Shown: one piece after another, positions 1 to 11,051 of the stretch
How positions within the stretch are numbered: the stretch's first letter is position 1
How the letters are laid out: the number at the start of each line of letters is the position of its first letter
Assembly: GCA_934045075.1 (NCBI GenBank)
Contig: OW203724.1
Span: 11,581,473 to 11,645,472, forward strand
Length of the DNA stretch: 64,000 bases
Origin: Yponomeuta sedellus
Taxonomy: Eukaryota > Arthropoda > Insecta > Lepidoptera > Yponomeutidae
Reading direction: 5' to 3'
Program-made: the position numbers and the translations under genes
The notes under the pieces: model-generated
The model's input: only the letters and a program-made list of their open reading frames with translations
Told to the model about the DNA's origin: nothing
Database searches by the model: none

Positions 1-276
1 ATATTGACATGTGCCAGGGCTTCACTGGCTGCTGTTATGTTTCTTGGCAGAATATCATTACTGAAAAATAAAAATGTCAACATCCTTATAACTTAAATTT
101 TTCATACTGTAATATTTCAGATATATTAAAGACCACACTTAATATGGTCATGTACAATACACAATATATTGTACCTATACAGCAAAACTTAGATATGTAA
201 GCCCTTTAATGTAGGTACCTATTTTGTTTTCTAGTGTGTACAATAGAGTTTTAATCTAATCTCCATTCATATACAA
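1..276. other. AT-rich DNA, nothing recognised
   Basis: No open frame with a recognisable motif and no repeat shared with the rest of the window was seen. Probably intergenic or intronic. Confidence 0.5.
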
Positions 277-456
277 CTAGCTGAACCAGCGAACTTCGTA
301 CCGCCTAACAGTCTTTTCTTTAATTTTTTTTATTTTTCTCTGTAAAAACCATCCTCGTACCTACATACTCTAAAAGAATTAATAAAATCGGTTCAGCTGC
401 TCTCGAGATTTGCGCTTACAAACACATTCAGCGATTCATTTTTTATATTATAGATG
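277..456 (+). repeat. Dispersed repeat 'AGCGAACTTCGTACCGCC', copy 1
   Basis: About 180 bp. It begins CTAGCTGAACCAGCGAAC, contains GGTTCAGCTGCTCTCGAGAT and GCGCTTAC, and ends CAGCGATTCATTTTT followed by TATTATAG. Three more copies lie at 46893-47075 (inverted) and 48727-49105 (two in tandem). It has no coding capacity. The constant ends and AT-rich 3' edge resemble a LINE 3' tail or a SINE-like repeat common in Lepidoptera; that class is an inference. Confidence 0.7.
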
Positions 457-1375
457 CAAACCCAAGTATCATTTTGTAGGGACCGAAGTTTTGAGAAATG
501 CCTCTTAGTTCTAGAATGGTAATATTTTGGTTTCAGATTTTACCTCAGGTCATAAATTGTTTTTATTTAATGCAAAAAGCTCTTAGAACTCTACAGTCAT
601 TTGAAAAACTGAATGGACTTCCACAGGCTTCCACCACAATGTAAAGCAAGGCTACTTGGTTTTACACACTGCCTAAGCAAGGCTTTTTCAGAATAATATT
701 TTACTAAGGCTTTTAAGCATAATTAAAAACCTTCCCAGGCCTTATAGAGTTTTTCTCTTACCACTCCCAGTCTTTTTTGTTTGTACTAAGACTAATTTGA
801 AATTTCATTTACCTTTTGACATTAAGCAAGATAGGTTCTAGTCCAAAAGTGCCTTTTGGGCATTCATTATTATTTTTGAATTTTTGCCAAACCAATTCGC
901 AACCTTGTGGGCTTCGCGTGTGCTTTACCAAAACTTTGTTTATTCGCGAAAATATACAGGATGTCCTGGCGCAAGATGGTCAGCAGTGGCAATTTTAAAC
1001 GAAAAGTAAAACAATACTGAAATTTGAATGCTGCCATCGCAAAGTTTCCATTGGTTTCTGAGAATTATAAAATTAATTCTAATTAACTTTTGCTAAAAAC
1101 GGCCGCTTTTGGCATTAATAAATGATTTAGACATTGTTTCTGAAAACTTTGCTGTCTAAAAATAGTTCATTGTTATTTCTAGGCATTTAAGTAATTGAGC
1201 ACATTTTCAGTAATTATTCTGGTTGGTACCTAGGTAATGTTTTTTTTCTGAAGTGGCAGCACTTTCGCAGATGTTAAAGCCTTAACGTTATTTGAATATA
1301 CAGGCTCGTTGGTGACTATATACTACCTGCTCCTTAAGAAAATTAATTCTAGTAGGTAGGTATTACTATTTTTTT
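457..1375. other. Intergenic stretch, no gene recognised
   Basis: A 60-codon frame near 816-998 has no recognisable motif and is treated as chance. No structured repeat was identified here. Confidence 0.5.
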
Positions 1376-1450
1376 TTATTGCACTAACCCGTGCTAAGGA
1401 CAATTTTAAAAAACCTATTTAGAGGTTAAAAATTGCACCCATGCCCATAG
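1376..1450 (-). repeat. SINE-A 3' fragment
   Basis: Reverse complement of the 3' part of the SINE-A family (full description at 20222-20817). It contains GCACTAACCCGTGCTAAGGA and CCTATTTAGAGG, ending at the remnant of the tRNA-like head (CACCCATGCC). The head itself is missing. Confidence 0.75.
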
Positions 1451-1868
1451 AGCGACGAGCTTGGATAGTAGCGTGAGCAAGACAAGCGAATCAAAGCAGG
1501 TCCATTGGACTTGCTTTTGTAGGACCACGCCTGGGAAGCGGATAGAGTGCAGTCAATAAAATAGATCCAATGCGAGGATGTTGGTAAAATTATATCATCC
1601 AATCACATAAAAATTTGTTTTAACAATCGACTCGTTTAAAATCGTTGATGCCAACATAACGGCATAGGAACTAAGTATTTTCTTGACCACAGTCTACCGT
1701 ATCTTCCTCCTTGTGTTTTTATCTAAAGGTACCCAAAAGTATTTCAGAACTGCCTACTTAATTAAGTTTTGTTTAACTTAACTAGTTTAATTAACATGGC
1801 ATAAACATTAATACGGATGTACGGGCCAAACCGCATATTTAGCATTTTACTCGTACATGTATCCAGTA

Positions 1869-2125
1869 CAGTCTATTCTTACTTGTCCAATTTAATAAAC
1901 AAGATTCTACCCGTAAACTGTAACTTTTTAGTCCAAAACTGCCATATTCCCATAAATGAAGTACATAACTTGGAACACTCTTTTAGATAACACGCTGCCA
2001 ATTTTATAAACATAGTTCATGATAGTTCATGAATTTGCGAGAAAATGTCTAGTTTAGGCATCTAATCTCAATTTTAAGGTTAAAATCTTGTTTACTAAAT
2101 TGGACAAGTAAGAATAAATAGACTG
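1869..2125. mobile_element. MITE with TA target duplication, copy 1
   Basis: A 257 bp element with terminal inverted repeats of about 38 bp, starting CAGTCTATTCTTACTTGTCC and ending in the matching inverted sequence. TA flanks it at 1867-1868 and 2126-2127. A second copy lies in inverted orientation at 16257-16516. TA duplication plus TIRs suggests a Tc1/mariner-driven MITE. The small minus-strand frame at 2095-2289 that overlaps its edge is not considered a gene. Confidence 0.8.
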
Positions 2126-2127
2126 TA

Positions 2128-3790
2128 TTCTATCAGCCGCCTCGGCGAGCACTCGCTTATTGAATATCTATCAAGAAATAGCAAATCAGACTTTAAATCA
2201 TAATACATCCTTATCATACCTGTACAGCAGAGTAGGGCATCACTAACCATCATAAAACCCGCCTCTGCTCGTACAACGGAGGCTCTCACCCTTTTTAAAA
2301 TAAATGCAATTCGTAAGTGTACAGCCTGTATTCACTAAATCACTTTTTTGGTCTGATTTTGCCTAGCCCTCTTGAATGAATATGCCGCAAAAAGTTGTTT
2401 CATTGCGCAATCTGCCTTATCAATCACAGACTAACAAGCCCTTACACAGGGCCAGTTTGAATAAACAACGACGGTTAAGAATCAATACCACCTAACTGAC
2501 ATTTTTGCGATTTTGACTTTTTGATGCAGTTAGAAAGAGAGAGAGAGAGAGAAAGACAGTTCGCTTTAAAATTCAATTTAGCATGCACTGGAAAAAACAC
2601 CTAGGTCAAAAAGACGATATTTAAAAAGTTACTGAACCATGACAATATTGTCTATGTGAAATTGACGTAGTATTGTGTACCAAAAATACCTATCTACTGC
2701 CAGTAATAATTTGAAAAAAAATGCTGAAATTCTGTTTATTCATATTAATGTGTGTTCAGTGTTATAAATGGAACATTTACTGAGTGCCGTAAGTAGAATT
2801 TGGATTGTTTTTACTTTATAAAGTAGGTACAAACTTAAAAAGTTGTAAAAACGAAATACTGGTAGTTGAATATTTTGCTTTTTTATGAAATCTAATTTAT
2901 TGCGGCTTGATTGATTGCATAATTTACAACATACATAATCAGCTAAAATCTTCTTGATGAGTATATTATTAGCAACAGTCAAAAAGCTACCTTCAACAGC
3001 AATTTAAGTTGCTGTTGACGGTACCTGAGCTGTTAAAAACTTACCATTTATTATAATTTTAATTTTCTTACAAATGATTCAGAACGTCCAATAAAGATTA
3101 TGGAGGTTCCCGATGATGTTAATTATCATTAACAAATTATCCTTAAAGGCAACAACAGTACAACAATGGGTTACACAATCTGAGTTCGATACCTCTATTA
3201 ATGATGAAATGAATCCAAACCCAAACAATCTAAATTGTAAGAAGCTGCAAACCATTTTTTGACAAGCCTTGAAAGGAAACAAAGGATAGGAAACAGATAA
3301 ACTTTGTTTGGAACACACATTTCAAACGGTTACTGATGTATTTAAGGCTTATAAGGATTATTGCAGTCAGATTTTTTTTATCTCTGATTACGTTTGTAGA
3401 TTGTATTTTAAGACGAAGTTAACTTGTCACAATTTCACCACCTTCAACTTAGAATCTCGTCACTGCTGCTGCTGATATGACTGCCAGTACATTTGCTTCG
3501 TTTTTGATCCACTACGAGGCAGAGAGGCATTGCATCCATGAGAAACAACCAATAATTATTGTGTCAGACGGTTGTACCTACCAAAGCCGAAACACTATAC
3601 TGGGTAATGCATTGCTTAATTTTAGCATCAAATCAAACATAAAGTAACCATAACTTAAAATATCTTGAGCGTAGTCACACACAAATGGAATGTGACTCGG
3701 TTCACAGCGCAATCGAACGCATACTCAAGAATAGAGAAATTCATCTTAGCCTTCAGATTATGTATCTGCTAGAAACTTGACTCTCTAATC
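2128..3790. other. Intergenic stretch, no gene recognised
   Basis: Contains a short (GA)n tract near 2534-2553. Minus-strand frames at 2740-2982 and 3079-3318 have no recognisable motif and look like chance frames in AT-rich DNA. Confidence 0.5.
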
Positions 3791-3796
3791 ACTGAA

Positions 3797-4173
3797 GTGA
3801 TTAAAAATAGTGCATTAGTGGGTGAGTGCATTAAAAATAAAAATAGTATAATCACTGAAGTGATTCAGATAGATCAAGCATTTGTGAAAAAATATGCGAA
3901 TGAAAATACGTGGATCTATAAAAGCATAAGACCAGAGCGCAAACCTGGTGATCCTGTAGTGACTGACATTCGAGCTAATATTATGATCAAGAAGAATTTA
4001 TCAAAGTAAAGTTACATTTTGATGACGATTGGAATGCTCTTCCGCAAATACCAAGAAGACTTAATTTGGATGTCGTTTACACAACTCTGAAATGCTATTG
4101 CTGCTTCGAAATTTCAGCATCTTCAAGAGTTGAAACAAGTCTTACCAACGGACTGTCATCACTTCTATGACAC
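3797..4173 (+). pseudogene. Decayed TE-associated reading frame, family not named
   Basis: Three overlapping frames look like one protein after frameshifts. The first (3797-4009) contains ENTWIYKSIRPERKPGDP and VVTDIRA. The second, from about 4014, contains HFDDDWNALPQIPRR. A third, from about 4115, contains HLQELKQVLPTDCHHFYD and ends at a stop near 4173. The order and the DCHxFYD ending resemble an uncharacterised repeated lepidopteran ORF that I associate with transposons from memory; I cannot name the family. It is clearly broken by at least two frameshifts. No splice sites were found that would explain the frame changes. Confidence 0.4.
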
Positions 4174-5429
4174 ATAGCAGCATAATTAAAATGTCGTACC
4201 TGGTTTTCGTTTTTATCTTATTTCGCTATCATGTTGCGTATATTCAGATTTTTGTTGTTTCCTCCTTGCGGTATTACATTTTACCATAAAGGTTACGTAG
4301 GTACTATTTTATTGTCTCTAATTGTTTAAACATACCATAGAATTATTGGCTTTGTTACGTGAAAAATTAAAATTAAAGAATATTGTAAATTATTTTTTTT
4401 GTTACCAAATACCTAATGATTAAAGATGCTATTTTATTAGGTTCTTTCCTGATAACAAAGTTGTTAACTACTTAGTTTTTTTATTATTTATCCTCCGCCA
4501 ATAACATCTAACATAAGTTAAAATATTATTCTCTCATTTAATACCATGAACACCTAACTACCATTATTTCGAAAACGGCTAGACATACAATTTTAACAAC
4601 ATAAAGGGGAAATACGGCATAATTTTATAATAATTTTCAAATAAAAAAAGCTTGGTTCAGTTCAAAAACTAAAAAATGAAACGTTTTTTCAGTTAGGTGG
4701 TATTGAATCTTAACCTTCGAAAAACCAATTAAGCCAGGCTCTTACCAGAAAGCCCTGATTTAGCCCTTTAATATACCGGTTGCTCCTTTTGAGAGTCCTA
4801 TTAAGCATTTTCAAGTCCAAAAAGACTTGGACCAGGGCTTATTTGTTCTAAATTAGTTAACTCCGAAACTTCTAGATTCTAGAACAAAGTCAGCCATTTT
4901 TTGCTAATTGAAATCATATTTTTTTATGAAATAATTACATTTACCTACTCATTAAAACAAAGCTTGAATTACCTTTTGGTGTTACACATTTGCATGTGGA
5001 AAATAGTTCCAATCGTTTCACCTTTTTTCGCATATAATTTAAAAATAATATCAATAATTTTTAATACCTAAATCATATAAAACAATGTATTTTAGAGGGC
5101 CTATGAATTTTACAGAGGTATTGTACCCTATTTCATCAATAAACTAATAGTACCAATGAAGCATTATCAGCATCTAATTATCTCTAACAAATTGTCTACG
5201 AAATATTAAATCATCCATTTTATTATCGCCATATCAGAAAAGCATAATACTATTCAAACAAGAACTAATTAAATGAGCAAAGCTAAATATAACTTTACCA
5301 ATCCTAAGAAAACCTACTTTTTATTTTCGTAATATGGCTACCTTTACCCGGCTAACAAGGCTATTTCAATTCCAAGTCCGGGCTAATTCAAGACTTGCAC
5401 ACAAGTTCTGCGCTCGTGGAGACGAACCG
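4174..5429. other. AT-rich stretch, no gene recognised
   Basis: Only short chance frames. No repeat shared with the rest of the window was recognised. Confidence 0.5.
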
Positions 5430-5768
5430 AGTGATTGGAATCAATCACTTGGTTAAGCAACAACAGGCGCGGTCAGGTACGGGATGGGTGAGCGTCCCGT
5501 GACTACCGCTAGTGGCATTTTTCCGAGCGCTTCCGTGCTTCGCAAGGCACGTTAAGCCGTTGGTGCCGGCTGTCATATAATGGTAGTCGTTAAGCCATAT
5601 CAGAGGCCTTATGGGCGGCTTGATAACTTCTGACAGTAAGGCCCGCCACTGTCTTACAATCCTCCTCCAACCCGGACTTGGCCCCCGTGGTGGAGTATGG
5701 CCTAACCTTCCTGCGATGCAGGAAGAGACCCGTGCCCCAGCAGTGGGGACATACAAGGGTTGATAACG
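5430..5768 (+). repeat. 5S rRNA-headed SINE, near full length
   Basis: The head (about 5441-5495) resembles the internal control region of 5S rRNA: GGTTAAGCAACAACAGGCGC, then GGTCAGGTACGGGATGGGTG. These correspond to the A-box and C-box regions (compare the conserved 5S motifs TTAAGCA and GGATGGGTGACC). The body holds CTAGTGGCATTTTTCCGAGC and GGTGCCGGCTG, then GGCCTAACCTTCCTGCGATG. The 3' tail is CCCAGCAGTGGGGACATACA followed by AGGGTTGAT. A shorter copy is at 12773-12950, and the 3' half occurs inside all three P-like elements. This fits a 5S-derived (SINE3-type) SINE. The minus-strand frame across it is not a gene. Confidence 0.75.
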
Positions 5769-6283
5769 TAACACAAGTTCTGAACAGGTTAAATTTAGTT
5801 TTTGGGATTTGCTATTTGCTCCTGAACACTAGCTTCTGACAACGCTGTGCGGAGGTTCTGTAGGTCGGGCCCTTTTGGGCTACAGAACCAATTCAGAAAG
5901 TTAATTTAACGTTGTTGTGGCTAGTTTCCCAGAACCTTGCCTTATCCTAGAAAGGTTTTAGAACCTGCTCAAAACCTTTTGAGAAGGAACCTAAAATGTT
6001 ACTTGGGAAGATTGTTTTGCCATATTAATTAGCCTACATTTGTCAGATCTACCAAGTATACACAAGGTCATTATTATATTAAGATAAGAATATTCTTTAT
6101 TGTACAACAGAGCCAAATTATTAAACATGTAACGATAGAGTACAATTGGCAGCCTTAAATTATTGTAAATTATATGATGATGATGTAAGAGGTTTAGCTG
6201 ATTTGGGGCCAGTGGTATAGCCTGGTCACTAGTTACCCTTTTGGGGTGAAGGAATGAGTTTATGTATACTTATATATACTTAC
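5769..6283. other. Putative intron 1 of mRpL4 (minus strand) or 3' flank
   Basis: Follows the splice donor at 6278-6283 on the minus strand. It contains a short LINE/SINE-type tail with TTCTTTATTGTACAACAGAG near 6090. No downstream mRpL4 exon could be found between here and the left end of the window. Confidence 0.5.
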
Positions 6284-6933
6284 TCATCGACAATAAGTAC
6301 AGAAGGTCCCCAATTTCTTTGCTCAATGAGTTCAGCCAAGTACTGTGGCTCATCTGTTGGCAGATCTAAACTTTTGATCACATGCAGATCATCTTGTGCT
6401 AGCTTAGAAGATAATGTTGATGTGAGGCCAAGTAATCTTACATGGAAGGGCAGCATAAAGAAATGAGTTTTGCCCGAGCGTGGTCCATGGGCAATACCGC
6501 CTCCGCGCCACAGTGGGGATCTTATAGAGCCATGTCTTGCCTTGCCTAAACCTTTCTGCGGCCATGGTTTTTTTCCACCGCCTCTTACTTCGGCCCTTGT
6601 CTTAGTATGGGCCCAGGACACCCATCGGTATTTCTTTTGCCATGTAATATTGCGGTGTATAATATCAATGCGGGGGCTGGCAGCATACACAGAAGGATGC
6701 AACTCAAAGAGCCCTAGTTTGTTTTCTTCGATGGTGTCTAAGTCTTCAATCCATACTTCCCTTGGCTTAGTGTACTGCGGTGTAAACTTCCATTCGGTTC
6801 TTGTGACGGAGGTGTCACTCGGAGATATGCAGCTTGCAGGTGACGTTGGTGCAGACGGTACTGATGAAAATATTCTGATTTGCGGGGTTGCTAATATGTG
6901 TAGTCTTTTCAGAGCATTAATCAAACATGTCAT
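6284..6933 (-). CDS. mRpL4: Mitochondrial ribosomal protein L4 (uL4m), first coding exon, partial
   Basis: Nuclear-encoded component of the large subunit of the mitochondrial ribosome. It begins [18 protein letters not shown], a basic, hydroxyl-rich start consistent with a mitochondrial targeting peptide. The uL4 family core follows: [18 protein letters not shown], then [18 protein letters not shown], the internal-loop signature [17 protein letters not shown], and [21 protein letters not shown]. The frame gives 216 codons plus two bases and then meets GTAAGT (6283-6278), a consensus 5' splice site, in the middle of a codon at GAT-GA. The last residues ([13 protein letters not shown]) are followed in the family by a C-terminal region of roughly 60-80 residues, so a 3' exon is missing from the visible sequence. 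Start chosen as the first ATG of the open frame. Apart from the absent 3' exon there is no sign of decay. Confidence 0.93.
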
Positions 6934-7140
6934 GGTTGATATTTACTAAAGGACAGCATAGGCACAGGAACGTAAGGTTAGCAGCACGGATGTGTAATGT
7001 GTATAGGTTAGATTTAGATTCACAGCACAGACTATTACATATATATATTTTTTTTAATATTAGGTTTAACGGCCCTGGAAACTAGTCCTTTTGAGCCTTT
7101 TCGTTAAATTGCTATACCACTTTCACTATTACACTCTTCA
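6934..7140 (-). promoter_or_regulatory. Upstream region of mRpL4
   Basis: The 200 bp upstream of the mRpL4 ATG (reading leftwards) should hold the 5' UTR and promoter. It contains two short GTTAG/GGTTAG-type stretches but no clear TATA box or initiator. Inferred from position only. Confidence 0.3.
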
Positions 7141-7149
7141 CTATTTACA

Positions 7150-7440
7150 AAGTATTAAACGTGTTCAATATGTATTTACAAAGAGGGGTGTAGCATCTTG
7201 GATCGGCAAGAAGTTCTTGAAGCCGCATTGGAATATTGTTTCTATAGATTGATTCGAGTTCTGTTATTAATTAGAGTTAATCTGTGAAGGCCAAATTTTT
7301 GACAACTCATGATAAATAAGGTGAGAAGAGAAAGGTTGGCGTTAGGCGTTATTGGTGCCACAACAATGTAAACATTTATCATCTTCAGCTAGATTGAGTC
7401 TATGGAGGTGAGTGCCAGCCTAGCGCATAAGCGCAAGTAG
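7150..7440 (-). pseudogene. LINE C-terminal zinc-knuckle fragment, degenerate
   Basis: On the minus strand, frame pieces read THLHRLNLAEDDKCLHCC, then (after frameshifts) FIMSCQKFGLHRLTLINN. This order (R/H-rich, LxxxxxxxxCxxC, then H-x-hydrophobic-x-C) is typical of the C-terminal end of RNase H-bearing non-LTR retrotransposon polyproteins. There are at least two stops and two frameshifts. No tail or target duplication was identified. Confidence 0.5.
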
Positions 7441-7593
7441 GAACTTTGAATTATTTGTTCGCATTTAGCCCCGTTTTAATGGCGGACTAGGCGGACATAT
7501 ATTTGTCTCACTCTTTAATACTACTTACTCTTTCTTTGCTGTCAAACTGAAAACTCAACAAATGTCATGGCGGAAAGCGGCACATATTAGAAA
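7441..7593. other. Short spacer
   Basis: Nothing recognised. Confidence 0.4.
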
Positions 7594-7725
7594 GTTTTCT
7601 AATGGCACGGATAGCCAGAGGTCGCGGGTTCGAATCCCGGCATGGGTGAAATTTTTAGCCTCTAAATAGGTCTTTAAATATGTCCTTAGCACGGGTTAGT
7701 GCATTAAAAATAAATATAAGTACCT
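7594..7725 (+). repeat. SINE-A, 5'-truncated
   Basis: Starts inside the tRNA-like head (GGCACGGATAGCCAGAGG), keeps the B box (GGTTCGAATCC), the TTTTTAGCCTCTAAATAGG segment and the CACGGGTTAGTGCATTAAAA tail region. The A-box half of the head is missing. Confidence 0.85.
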
Positions 7726-8096
7726 AGTTAAATTTTTTTGTGTTTTAAGTTTTTTTTAATATCTAGCTGTGTGTATCTTGTTGTAGAGTGTTTAGTGATT
7801 TTCTTTTGATAATGGCATTGATCGGGTGGTGTCGAACTTGTGTCATTTGTAAAATAAGATGCAGCCGGTCAAAGGGTACCAAAAGAAAGTTTATGGGTAA
7901 ATATTTCCTAGGGATGAAGACCGGTAAGTATTTCTGGCTACAGTTTTTGTCATCTTGCACAAAAGCAAGATCATAAATTATGTTAAATAACGTAACTAAT
8001 TTGAGAAAAATATTAAGATGTGTCAATGTCATAGTGATGTGCCATACACATACTCAATATCGATAAAAAAATATCTGATAAGTACCGTGGTTATTT
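7726..8096. other. AT-rich spacer between SINE-A and LINE
   Basis: Overlapping 60-90 codon frames on both strands share no known motif and are regarded as chance. Confidence 0.4.
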
Positions 8097-9880
8097 AATT
8101 TTTTGTACAATAGGAAAATGTATGTAAAGTTTAATAACATTTTACATGGACCAGGTCAAGTCTTTAAAGGAACTATGCAAGGAGCCACTATATCTCCATT
8201 GCTATACAACATTTATACTTGTCAAATTAATAATTATCTGACACACAGGGGTGCTCAATTTCTGCAATTTGCAGATGACTTATTAGTATATTCTGTACAC
8301 AAAGATGTAAATATAGCTGTAAATAATCTGAACCAAGCTCTTGTACAGGTAAATAACTATTCTAATAAACTTAAATTAGATATTAGCCCTAGTAAGAGTG
8401 GAGCAATGGTTTTTTCTAGGAAAAATGCTGCAAGTGACAACTTTGTGACATATAATAATAACCCTTTACCCTGGTTAAATGAAAAGAAATTCCTTGGTAT
8501 ACTACTAGATCAAAGGTTAACATTTGAAAGTCATATCAATTATATCATTAAAAATGCATCTAAAGCACTTAATTTACTTCTATCTCTGGCTGGAGTGCAT
8601 TGGGGATCAGATCCCAAAATACTGTCTATGTTGTACAAGAGTATCATGAGAAGTGACTTTGATTATAGTTGTATTGCTTACATGGATGCAAGCCTGGTCT
8701 CATTAAGAAAACTAGATGTTATACAGAATAAATCACTCAGAATTATTACTGGAGCTATGTGCTCAACACCAATTAATGCTATGCAATGCGAGGCTTGCAT
8801 TCTTCCACTACATTTCAGACGTTTACAACTAGCTGAGAGATTTTGTTTAAAATTTATTGCTTTGAATAATAGATGTGTCATAGACCACATTTTGCCACAC
8901 CAAGCAATTGATATGTTAAACCTCTCAGTTAGACCATATGCGAATATTACACAAATACTAAATGGGAACACTCCAACTCTGCTACGAATTATAATTCACC
9001 TAAATAACATATCTGTAAATATGTATAAAGAAAGTTTGTGGCCTCTATATAAGGCTGATTTCAAGGTACTCTTAGTAAATGATTTTGTGCAGCAACATTC
9101 AATAACTAATCAAAGCAGTCTACTGGAATTTCTGAGGACAAACATCTTTATTCATTGTATACTGATCGTTCTAAGTGTGGAAGTAGAGTAAGTTCAGCAT
9201 TTTATGATCCAGTTAAAAAGAACAAAATGCTTCAAAATTTATGGCAATTGTAGTATTTTCACTGCTGAAGCTTATGCTATTTATCAAGCTCTTATTCATG
9301 TGCAAGATATTAATGTCTCTGAGATTATTATATTATCTGACTCATTGAGTGTGCTATCCGCTCTAGAAGGTAACTGTTTCAGATACAGTGTAAATTATTT
9401 AGTGTATGAAATTAGGAATATTTTGTACAGTTTAGATGTTAGAGGTAAAAAGGTTATGTTTCTATGGGTACCTGCTCACCGAGGTATCACGGGGAACGAA
9501 GTTGTTGATCGAGCCGCAAGCTTGGAACCCGACGAGGACCATTCCACCGACCTGAAGATGCCGTTCACTGATCTGCACGCTCTTTTGAATGACCATCTGA
9601 TATCACTATGGTGCGATTACTGGAAAGAAACCAGCAAAGATAAAGGAAGCTGGTACGCAGATATTCAAGGAAGCCCGCCCGCCCAACCTTGGTATCACAA
9701 AAACAAAGAAATTAACTGCCGTAAATATATAACCATTGTAAACCGAATGAGATTTGGACACTGCCAAACTCGCACTCACCACAGAGCATATAAACACTAC
9801 GTTTCAAGCAAGAGACGGGACCTCCTTATATGCTTTTGTAATGAGTTTAGCCCCGTTAGCAATACCAACCAATAGAGCAC
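8097..9880 (+). pseudogene. 5'-truncated non-LTR retrotransposon: RT palm/thumb plus RNase H
   Basis: Frame 1 (8103-9191) starts inside the RT domain. It shows GTMQGATISPLLYNIYT (motif B), the catalytic box LQFADDLLVYS (motif C), then KKFLGILLDQRL and a thumb region. A frameshift then leads into RNase H. Visible catalytic positions are the Asp of YTDRSKC (about 9145-9170, in frame 1 and its overlap), the Glu of FTAEAYAIYQAL, the Asp of ILSDSLSVL, and the last Asp of GITGNEVVDRAAS. RNase H after RT indicates an I-like or related LINE clade rather than RTE. Endonuclease and the 5' part of RT are absent, and there are at least two frameshifts around 9175-9235, so it is dead. The 3' end and tail are not clear; the frame stops at 9875. 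Confidence 0.85.
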
Positions 9881-9944
9881 AAATGCAATGTCAAAAGTAA
9901 GTGCTACCAACATAACAACTTGTCTGTGCATTAGGGACGTCCAC

Positions 9945-11047
9945 TTACATTACTACATTTATCGATATCGATAAATTTTCATCCAGGGGCTCCGCAGTTA
10001 GCCTAATAAAATTAATAAAAATCAATGTTTTCAATAAAACGACAAATGAAATTAGTATTTTATTATTTATTATCAAATCACAATAATTGTGGTCAAGGTC
10101 TATTGAATTTATTTCAGCAGCTATTTGGTTTTTCCTTAGAGGTGTCCAATCTGAGCGAACTTCATCAATCGGTGGTTTGGATTCAGGTGCTGAAATCGTC
10201 AAAAAAAGTTAAGTTTAGTCGTTATTGATTATTAATTTGTTGGTAAACTATGCTACTTACCGGGATAGTTCTGATAAATATGCTGAGATTCCAGGCCACA
10301 ATAATTGTGGTCAAACCCTACTGGACCAATAGCAACAGCTGATATTTTGGCTGCTGTACAAGGTGCTGAAAATGATAACACTTTGTAATTTATCAAAGTA
10401 AACAAACACTAGTTACAAAAAACTTCAGCGATACATGAAAAGTCTACGTACCAGAGTTGTTTTGTGAAGCTCGACAACTAATAGGTTTTTGTATAGCTGA
10501 ATCTGAAAATAAACAATTGCAAGAATAGTCCGAAGAAAAATAAATTGTTTGTTCCTGTTTACCACATAACTGCATAATTGACTATGTAACTATCAAATAC
10601 ATTTTTATAAAAAAATATTTTAAGTTAAAATTAGTAAAAAAAATATTTTAGTAATTCCAATCACTAACCAGTTTCAAGTGATGCGACGTGGCTACGTGGT
10701 AAGGAAACTCAGCTAGTAAGTAATCAGGAAGAGGAGGCGCATTTATAAGTAGAGAAGGTACAGCCCTGTAAAAAAATGTTAAGTAATGTCATTTATGTAA
10801 TAAGACGTAATAATAATATTGCGTTCTAAATGACGGAGCAAAATACATTCAAATGTTCGACGTAAAGCAAGGCGTATTTTGTGTTTTATTACATAATTAT
10901 TCATGAAATGTAGTGAGTGTTACATTATAAGATTATAACACAACTCACCATTTCTTTAATCGGCTTCCTTTTAAAATCGTAATCGTTTCCTTTCTCACCA
11001 ATTTTTTTTGTTGTGAATTGAAAAGTTAATCTTTTTATTTTTGGCAT
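9945..11047 (-). pseudogene. Five-exon gene or transposon ORF of unknown family, exon 2 with stops
   Basis: Five minus-strand exons with canonical GT/AG borders fit together in phase. E1 is 11047-10949 (99 nt, starts ATG, MPKIKRLTFQ...; donor GTGAGT). E2 is 10765-10669 (donor GTTAGT). E3 is 10502-10452 (donor GTACGT). E4 is 10365-10261 (donor GTAAGT). E5 is 10189-9945 (ends TAA). All four acceptors end in CAG preceded by pyrimidines. E3, E4 and E5 each start two bases into a codon, matching the ends of the preceding exons. E4 and E5 are related: both open after a CACCT border and contain FDHNYC or LDHNYC. In the only frame that joins all exons, E2 carries two TGA codons. I do not recognise the protein. 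Its ATG lies 4 bp from the divergent Harbinger start, so both may belong to one element. Confidence 0.35.
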
Positions 11048-11051
11048 CAAA

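Noticed and set aside
5445..5774. 109-codon minus-strand frame
   Set aside because: Lies entirely within the 5S-headed SINE, antisense to it.
6470..6949. 159-codon plus-strand frame
   Set aside because: Antisense shadow of the mRpL4 exon.
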